64,000 bases of DNA. Source: Anaeromyces robustus. Its lineage: Eukaryota; Neocallimastigomycota; Neocallimastigomycetes; Neocallimastigales; Neocallimastigaceae. The position numbers and the translations under genes are program-made. The stretch lies in contig MCFG01000240.1 of assembly GCA_002104895.1 (NCBI GenBank), forward strand, positions 15,001 through 79,000, in the 5' to 3' direction. The notes below the pieces were generated by a model. That model did no database searches, had not been told where the DNA came from, and saw only the letters and a list, made by a program, of their open reading frames with translations. Positions 38,033 through 47,000 of this stretch are shown here, piece after piece; position 1 is the stretch's first letter; every line of letters begins with the position of its first letter.

Positions 38033-41000
38033 CTTTACTATTTCTTTTCTTTATTTCAATAATATTATATATTTCATTTTCTTTTTCATTTCTTTCTTTT
38101 ATTTTATTATCAATGAATTTTCCAAATTCATATATTATTGAATGTGAAAATATATCTCTCATATTTATCTTAATCATAAATACCTTTTCAATTAAATTGC
38201 ATATCCGAATTGCATTAAAACTATTTCCTCCAAGTTCATAGAAATCATTATTTCTACCAATTTCATTAATATCAATATTAAATATTTCACTATATATTTC
38301 ACATATTTTTTCTTCAATTTCATTTTCTGGTGATGAATATGATTCTTTCATTAATTCTTTAATGTTTGGTTTTGGTAATGATTTTCTATCTAATTTACCA
38401 TTGGATGTTACTGGAAGATAATCGAGTTTTATGAAATAATTTGGAATCATATATGAAGGAAGTTTATTTTTCAAATATCTTCTGATTTCATTTCCATTAA
38501 TTATATTTTCACTAATGAAGTAACATACTAAATATTTATCTCCATTATCATGTTCTCTATCAATTACTGTAGAATATTCAATTCCTTCAATTTCCTTAAT
38601 TGTATTTTCAATTTCACTTAATTCAATTCTTTGACCACGAATCTTAATTTGGAAATCAATTCTTCCTAAGCATACTATTTCTCCTTCTTCATTCCATTTA
38701 CCTAAATCGCCTGTTCTATACATTGTACATGGATTTCCATTAATATTGTGATATGGACATTCAATGAACATTTTTTTCGTTAATTCTGGTTGATTAAGAT
38801 ATCCTTTTCCAACACCATATCCACTAATAAATATTTCTCCAACTACTCCGATTGGAACTGGTTTTAAAGTCTTATCTAAAATATACATATTAAAATTACA
38901 AAGAGGTTTTCCTACTGAATTCTCTTCTATTTCAGAATTGTATTTATTTTTATATTCATTTAAATCTTTAATATTGCTAACAACTGTTGTTTCTGTAGGT
39001 CCATAAACATTATATATATTTAAATTTTCAAATATTCTTAATTTTTTTACAAAATTAATATTTAATTTTTCGCCACCTAACATTAATATCTTAACATATT
39101 TTAATGAATTGTAAAATTCTTCATAGTTTATATAGACTTCTAATCTTGTCGGTACACTAAATATATAATCAATATAATATTTACTAATTAATTTTCCAAG
39201 TTTTATAGGATCATTATATTCATCTTCATTACAAAGTATAATTTTTGATCCATTCAAAAGTGCAAAATTTATTTCTCCTATTGATATATCATGTGTAAAT
39301 TTAGTAAAGCTTAATATATTATTTATTTTTCTATAAAATATACTTTCTTCCCCATTGTTTGTTTGAGTATATAAACAATAATTTATTAAATTGTTATGTG
39401 TAATCATTGTTCCTTTAGGTTTTCCTGTAGTTCCTGATGTAAAAAGAACATAGCATAAATCATCACTCTCATTAATATTATTTATTTCTTCAATATGATC
39501 TTCGTAATTATGTTCTGATAATGAATAAATATTCCATTCATGATTTTGAAGTTTAAGTCGATTCTCTTTATTAGTTACATATTCTAATATCATTTTAGAT
39601 TGAACTTCTTCCACCATGAATTTGATACGTTCTTCTGGATAATCAGGATCAATTGGTAAATATGCTGCTCCTGATTTCATTATTACTAATGCTCCAATTA
39701 CAAAATAGATGGATCTTTCACAGATAATAGGTATGATATCTCCTCTTCCAATATCATGTTCTCTCATATAATGACCTAATGAATTACTCATTTTATCTAA
39801 TTCGGAATAACTAATTTCAATTCCATTACAAACAATTGCTATCTTGTTTTCATTTTCTTTTGCTACCTGACTAAATTCAACATGATATAATTTATTACAA
39901 TCGTATTCAAATACATTGTTATTGAATTTATTGATAATCTTCTCCTTTTCTTCTTTTGGAATATATTCAATTTCTTTAATATTATTATTGAATTTATCTA
40001 ACCATTTAATTATTTCAATATAACTATTCATGATATTTTCGATCAATGAAGATTCATATTTTCTTTCATTATATTCTATCATAAATGAATATCCTCTTTC
40101 ACTTTCAATTACATTGAATGTGATATCAAATTTAGTCTTATTATCAATATTTAACAAGAAATTATTTGATTCTTCATAAAGAGTATAATTCTTTTTCATC
40201 TCTTCTTTTGTAAATATCGTTTCATCCGATTCATTATTTTCAATAATACTCTTAGGTTGGAAAATAAATGCATTATTAACTTTCTTTAATTTTAATGTAT
40301 TTACAAGTTCTGAAAATGATATATCTTGGTTATTATATAATTCCATTAATATTTCCATGTTTTCTTTAATAATATCTAAGAATGAATTATTTAGTTTGTC
40401 ATATTTTAGAAGAATTGGTTGTGTACTTACAAACATACCAATCATATTTTCTACATAATGATTATTTCTATTGGCACTCATCATCGAAGTATATATAATT
40501 TCTTGTCCACTATATTTACATAATATATATCCATAAATACTAATAAAGAAGGCCGTTTTACTTATTCTATTTACACGTAAATATTCATTAATCTTATCAC
40601 TCATATGTTGATCAATATCATTAAAGCAATTTCCAATTTTACTTTCTTCCATTCCATTTATATTGAATTCACTTAATTTTTCTTTCTGAGGAATACTTGT
40701 TATTTCATAATCTTCTTTAAACATTTCTTTATAAAATTCTAATTGTTTAGAATATAATTCACTACTTTTCATTTCATTCATATGAATAGCATAATCACTA
40801 AATTGAAATTCTAATTCTGTTAATTCTAATTCTTTATAATATTTATTAATTTCATTTATAATAATTGACATTGTTGTACCATCTGAAATAATATGATGCA
40901 TATCAATCAATAATACTTCATTACCAATAAATCCTACTCTAATCAATGGTGATTTAGATAAATCAAATGGTCTAACAAACATTCCACAATTATCATAGGT

Positions 41001-44000
41001 ATATTCTTCAAATAGTAATGAACATTCATCATCAATATATCCATAAATTTCGGTTTTACCATCAATTTCTTTTTTAATAAATTTACTTCTCAATATTTCT
41101 TGTTTATATAACATCATTTCAAATCCTTCTTTAATTCTTTCAATATTAATTGATTTATTAAGTTGCAATGCTCTAGGAAGATTATAAATTATACTATTTG
41201 GATTCTTAATCGAATCAATATATACTCCCATCTGTTGTGAGGTTATAGGATATTCTTTACTATATCTTCTATCAATATGTATGTATTTCAATGATTTATT
41301 TTCATTTCTATCTTTATTAACTATTGATTCAATACATTTGGCTAAATCTTTTACTTCAATATATGTTAAAATATCTTTAATATTTATTTTAACATTCATT
41401 TCTTTTTCAATTGTATACTTTACACGAATAGCATTTAAACTATTACCTCCAATATCATAAAAGTTTGTTGTTCTTCCAACGTTATTAATATCAATATTGA
41501 AAATAGAACTATAAATTTTACAAATGAATCTTTCAACTTCTGTTTCAGGCTTGACGTATACTTCCTTGATTCTATCTTCTATATTTGGTTCTGGTAGAGC
41601 TTTTCTATCTAACTTTCCATTGGATGTAACTGGGAAATTATTTACTCTAATGTAATAATTTGGAATCATGTACTTTGGAATTTTCGTAGTTAAATATTCT
41701 CTTATTTCTTCTCCTGTAATCTCGGAATCGCTTTGATAATAACATATTAAATATTTATTTCCTTCTTCATTAACTTTATCTATAACTACAGAATACTTAA
41801 TTAATGAATATTCATTAAGAATATTCTCTATTTCTCCTAATTCAATTCGTTGTCCATTGATTTTAACTTGGAAATCAATTCTTCCAATATAATCAATATC
41901 TCCTTCAGCGGTCCATTTACCAAGATCTCCAGTTTTATACATGATTTGATTATGCATATCTTCATCTCTAAATGGACATTCAATAAACTTTTCATTTGTG
42001 AGTTCTTCACGATTTAGATATCCTTTACCAACACAGTATCCTCCAATATATATTTCTCCTTCAACTCCAATAGGAACTGGATTAAGAGATTTATCTAAAA
42101 TATATATTTTACAATTACAAATGGGTTTTCCTATAGTTATTGTACTTTCAGTATCTTCTTTTATCTCTTTAAATGTAACAAAGTAACATTCAGTTGGTCC
42201 ATATCCATTTATAATTTTACATTTAGAATATTGATGAATATATTTACATAAATTATATGGTAATTCTTCACCTGAAAATATCATAACTTTGATGGTTTTC
42301 AATATCTTTTTGAATTCTTCATTTTCCATAAATAATTTAATTCTACTTGGTGTAGTGTTAATTAAATCAACTTTATTATTCAGAATATAAGTAGATAAAG
42401 ATGTAACATCTTCACTTAATTCTTCATCAACTAATACAATAGTTAATCCATGAATTAAACAGTATGTAATTTCATTATGTGCGATATCAAAAGAGAATTT
42501 AGTAATTGCAAGAATGTTTTGAATATTGTCTTCCATTAAAATGTTATACATACTTAAGCATGAATCGTCATTTTCAAATTTTCTTAAATAGTTATAAATA
42601 TTAAAATGACTAACTAATGCTCCTTTTGGTTTACCAGTTGTTCCAGATGTAAAAAGAACATAACATGTATCTTCTGATTTATTTATATTTTCAATCGACA
42701 TCTTATTCTTACTATAATCATGATCATTAATGTTATATATATTATATTCTGGATTTTGTTCTAAATTTTTCACGATTTCTTCTACATCATATGTAAGAAT
42801 AAGTTTTGATTTAACATCATTCAAAATAAACTTTATACGTTCTATTGGGAATTTTACATCAATTGGTAAATATGCTCCACCTGCTTTTGATACAGCAACT
42901 GATGCAATTACATAATATGGTGATCTTTCACTAATAATTGGTACTATATCATTTCTTTTAATACCACATTCTCTTAAATAATGTGCTAATGAATTACTCA
43001 TTTCATCAAGTTCTCGATATTTATATTTTTCATTATTAAATATCAAGGCTATTGATTCGGGTTTTTCTTTAGCAATACGACTAAATTCAACATGATATAT
43101 TTTATCACAGTCAAAAGTAATATTATTATCATTAAATTTGTTAATAATCTTTTCTTTTTCTTCTTTTGGAATATAATCAATTTCTTTAATATTTTCATTG
43201 AATATATCGATATGTTCAACGAATTCAATAAAACTATTCATAATATTTTCAATCATTATAGATTCATATATTTTATTATTATATTCAATACTAAATATGT
43301 AGTTTTTCTCTTTTTCAATAGCATTAAATAATATATCAAACTTTGTATTATTTTCATTATTTAATTGTAATTCTTTATTGTCTTGATAAAGAGTATATAT
43401 CATTTCATTTTCTTCTTTTAAAAATATTGATTTATTCGAAGGACTATCTTCAGTAATACTCTTAGGTTGAAAAATAAATGCATTATTGAATTTTTTCAAT
43501 TTTAAAGTATTCACCATTTCTGAAAATGATATATCTTGATTATTATATAATTCTATTAATAATTCCATGTTTTCTTTAATAATATCTAAGAATGAAATAT
43601 TTGATTTATCATATTTAAGAAGAATTGGTTGTGTACTTACAAACATACCTATCATGTTCTCTACATAATGATTATTTCTATTGGCACTCATCATCGAAGT
43701 GTATATAATATCTTGTCCGCTATATTTACTTAATATATATCCATAAATACTAATAAAGAAGGCTGTCTTACTTATTTTATTTATACGTAAATATTCATTA
43801 ATCTTATCACTCATACTTTGATCAATGGTTTTAATATAATATCCAATCTCATTTTCTTTACTTTCTTTTACATCTTTAAATTCTCCATTATATACTGTTA
43901 TCTTTTCTTTCTGAGGAATATTTGTAATTTCATAATCTTCTTTAAACATTTCTTTATAAAATTCTAATTGTTTAGAATATAATTCACTACTTTTCATTTC

Positions 44001-47000
44001 ATTCATATGAATAGCATAATCACTAAATTGAACTTCTAATTCTGTTAATTCTAATCCATTATAATATTTATTAATTTCATTTCTAATAATAGACATTGTA
44101 GTACCATCTGAAATAATATGATGTATATCAATTAATAATACTTCGTTTTCAATAAATCCTACTCTAATCAATGGTGCTTTAGATAAATCAAATGGTCTAA
44201 CAAACGTTTTATAGTTATCATAGGTATATTCTTCAAACTTTAATAAACATTCATCATCAATAATACCATATATTTCGGTTTTACCATTTATTTCTTTTTC
44301 AATATATTTACTTCTTAAAACATCTTGCTTTTTAAATAATCTACTAAATCCGTTTTTAACTTTTTCAATGTCAATGGATTTAATAAGCTTAAATGCTTCA
44401 GGAATATTATAAATTATACTATTAGGATTCTTAATAGAATCTATATATACACCCATTTGTTGTGATGTAATTGGATATTCTTTACAATCACATTTTTCAA
44501 TTTCATTTAAATCATATGATTCATTTTCACTTTCTTCGTTTGCATTTATCTTTTTATTAATAAATTGTCCTAAATCATATATTACTGTATTTGAAAATAT
44601 ATCTCTCATATTTACTTTAATTTTAAATTCTTTTTCCATTAAAGTATAAACTTGAATTACATTAAAACTATCTCCTCCAAGTTCGTAGAAATCGTTATAT
44701 CTTCCAATTTCATTTATATCTATATTAAATACTTGACTATATATTTTACAAATAATCTTTTCAATTTCTGTTTCTGGTGCAACATATTCTTCTTTATTAA
44801 GATTCTTAATATTTGGTTCTGGTAATGATTTTCTATCTAATTTACCATTGGATGTTACTGGAAGGTTACCAATTTTTACGAAATAAGTTGGAATCATGTA
44901 TGATGGAAGTTTACTTTTCAAATATCTTCTGATTTCATTTCCATTAATAATATTTTCACTAATGAAGTAACATACTAAATATTTATTTCCATTTTCATAT
45001 TTTCTATCAATTACTGTAGAATATTCAATTCCTTTCATTTCTTTAATTGTATTTTCAATTTCACTTAATTCAATTCTTTGACCACGAATTTTTACTTGGA
45101 AATCGATTCTTCCTAAACATACTATTTCTCCTTCTTCATTCCATTTACCTAAATCGCCTGTTCTATACATTGTACATGGATTTCCATTAATATTGTAATA
45201 TGGACATTCAATGAACATCTTTTTCGTTAATTCTGGTTGATTAAGATATCCTTTTCCAACTCCATATCCACTAATAAATATTTCTCCAACTACTCCAATT
45301 GGAACTGGTTTAAACGTTTCATCTAAAATATATATTTTGCAATTACATAATGGTTTACCGATGTTTATTTTAATATTATCGATATCTTCATTATTATTTC
45401 CATAAGTTAATTGTTTAAGTGTACAATTAACTGTTGTTTCTGTTGGACCATAAGCATTATATATTACTGCATTAGTACTTTTAATGATGTTTTTTAATAA
45501 TTTAGGATTTAACACTTCTGCACCCATATACATCCATTTTATATTTCTCAATGAATCTTTAAATTCTTTGTTTTTAATGTAATTTTCCATTCTTGTAGGT
45601 GTAATAATCATAAAATCAACATTTCCTTTTTTTATTAAATTTCCTATTAATATAGGGTTATTATATTCATTATCATTACAAATTATTACTCTTGATCCAA
45701 TTAATAATGGTAAATAAATTTCACCTATAGATATATCAAATGTGAATTTGGAAATTGCTAAACTATTTTCTATAGTTGATCCAAACATATTCTTTCCGTT
45801 ATACGTTTGACTGTATAAACAATAATTTATTATATTATTATGTGTAATCATTGTTCCTTTAGGTTTTCCTGTAGTTCCTGATGTAAAAAGAACATAGCAT
45901 AAATCATCACTCTCATTAATATTATTTATTTCTTCAATATGATCTTCGTAATTATGTTCTGATAATGAATAAATATTCCATTCATGATTTTGAAGTTTAA
46001 GTCGATTCTCTTTATTAGTTACATATTCTAATATCATTTTAGATTGAACTTCTTCCACCATGAATTTGATACGTTCTTCTGGATAATCAGGATCAATTGG
46101 TAAATATGCTGCTCCTGATTTCATTATTGCTAATGCTCCAATTACAAAATAGATGGATCTTTCACAGATAATAGGTATGATATCTCCTCTTCCAATATCA
46201 TGTTCTCTCATATAATGACCTAATGAATTACTCATTTTATCTAATTCGGAATAACTAATTTCAATTCCATTACAAACAATTGCTATCTTGTTTTCATTTT
46301 CTTTTGCTACCTGACTAAATTCAACATGATATAATTTATTACAATCGTATTCAAATACATTGTTATTGAATTTATTGATAATCTTCTCCTTTTCTTCTTT
46401 TGGAATATATTCAATTTCTTTAATATTATTATTGAATTTATCTAACCATTTAATTATTTCAATATAACTATTCATGATATTTTCGATCAAAGAAACTTCA
46501 TATATACCTTGATTATATTCTATTATGAATGAATATCCCTCTTCCCTTTCAATAACACTGAATGTTATATCAAATTTGGCAGTATTATCATTATTTAATT
46601 GAATTTCATTAGATTCTTCATAAAGAGTATATGTCGTTTGAATATCTTCATTAGAAAAAATTGATTCATCGGATTCATTATTTTCAATGATGCTCTTAGG
46701 TTGGAAAATAAATGCATTATTAACTTTCTTTAATTTTAATGTATTTACAAGTTCTGAAAATGATATATCTTGATTATTATACAATTCCATTAATAATTCC
46801 ATATTTACTTTAAGAATATCTAAGAATGAATTATATTCTTTATCATATTTAAGAAGAATTGGTTGCGTACTTACAAACATACCAATCATATTTTCTACAT
46901 AATAGTTAGTTCTATTGGCATTCATCATTGAAGTATATATAATTTCTTGTCCACTATATTTACTTAATATACATCCATAGATACTTATAAAGAATACTGA

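Noticed and set aside
17144-43331. Several + strand ORFs within the NRPS
   Set aside because: They are antisense shadows of NRPS coding sequence. Some occur twice (29099/41998, 30193/43092) only because the NRPS blocks are duplicated.
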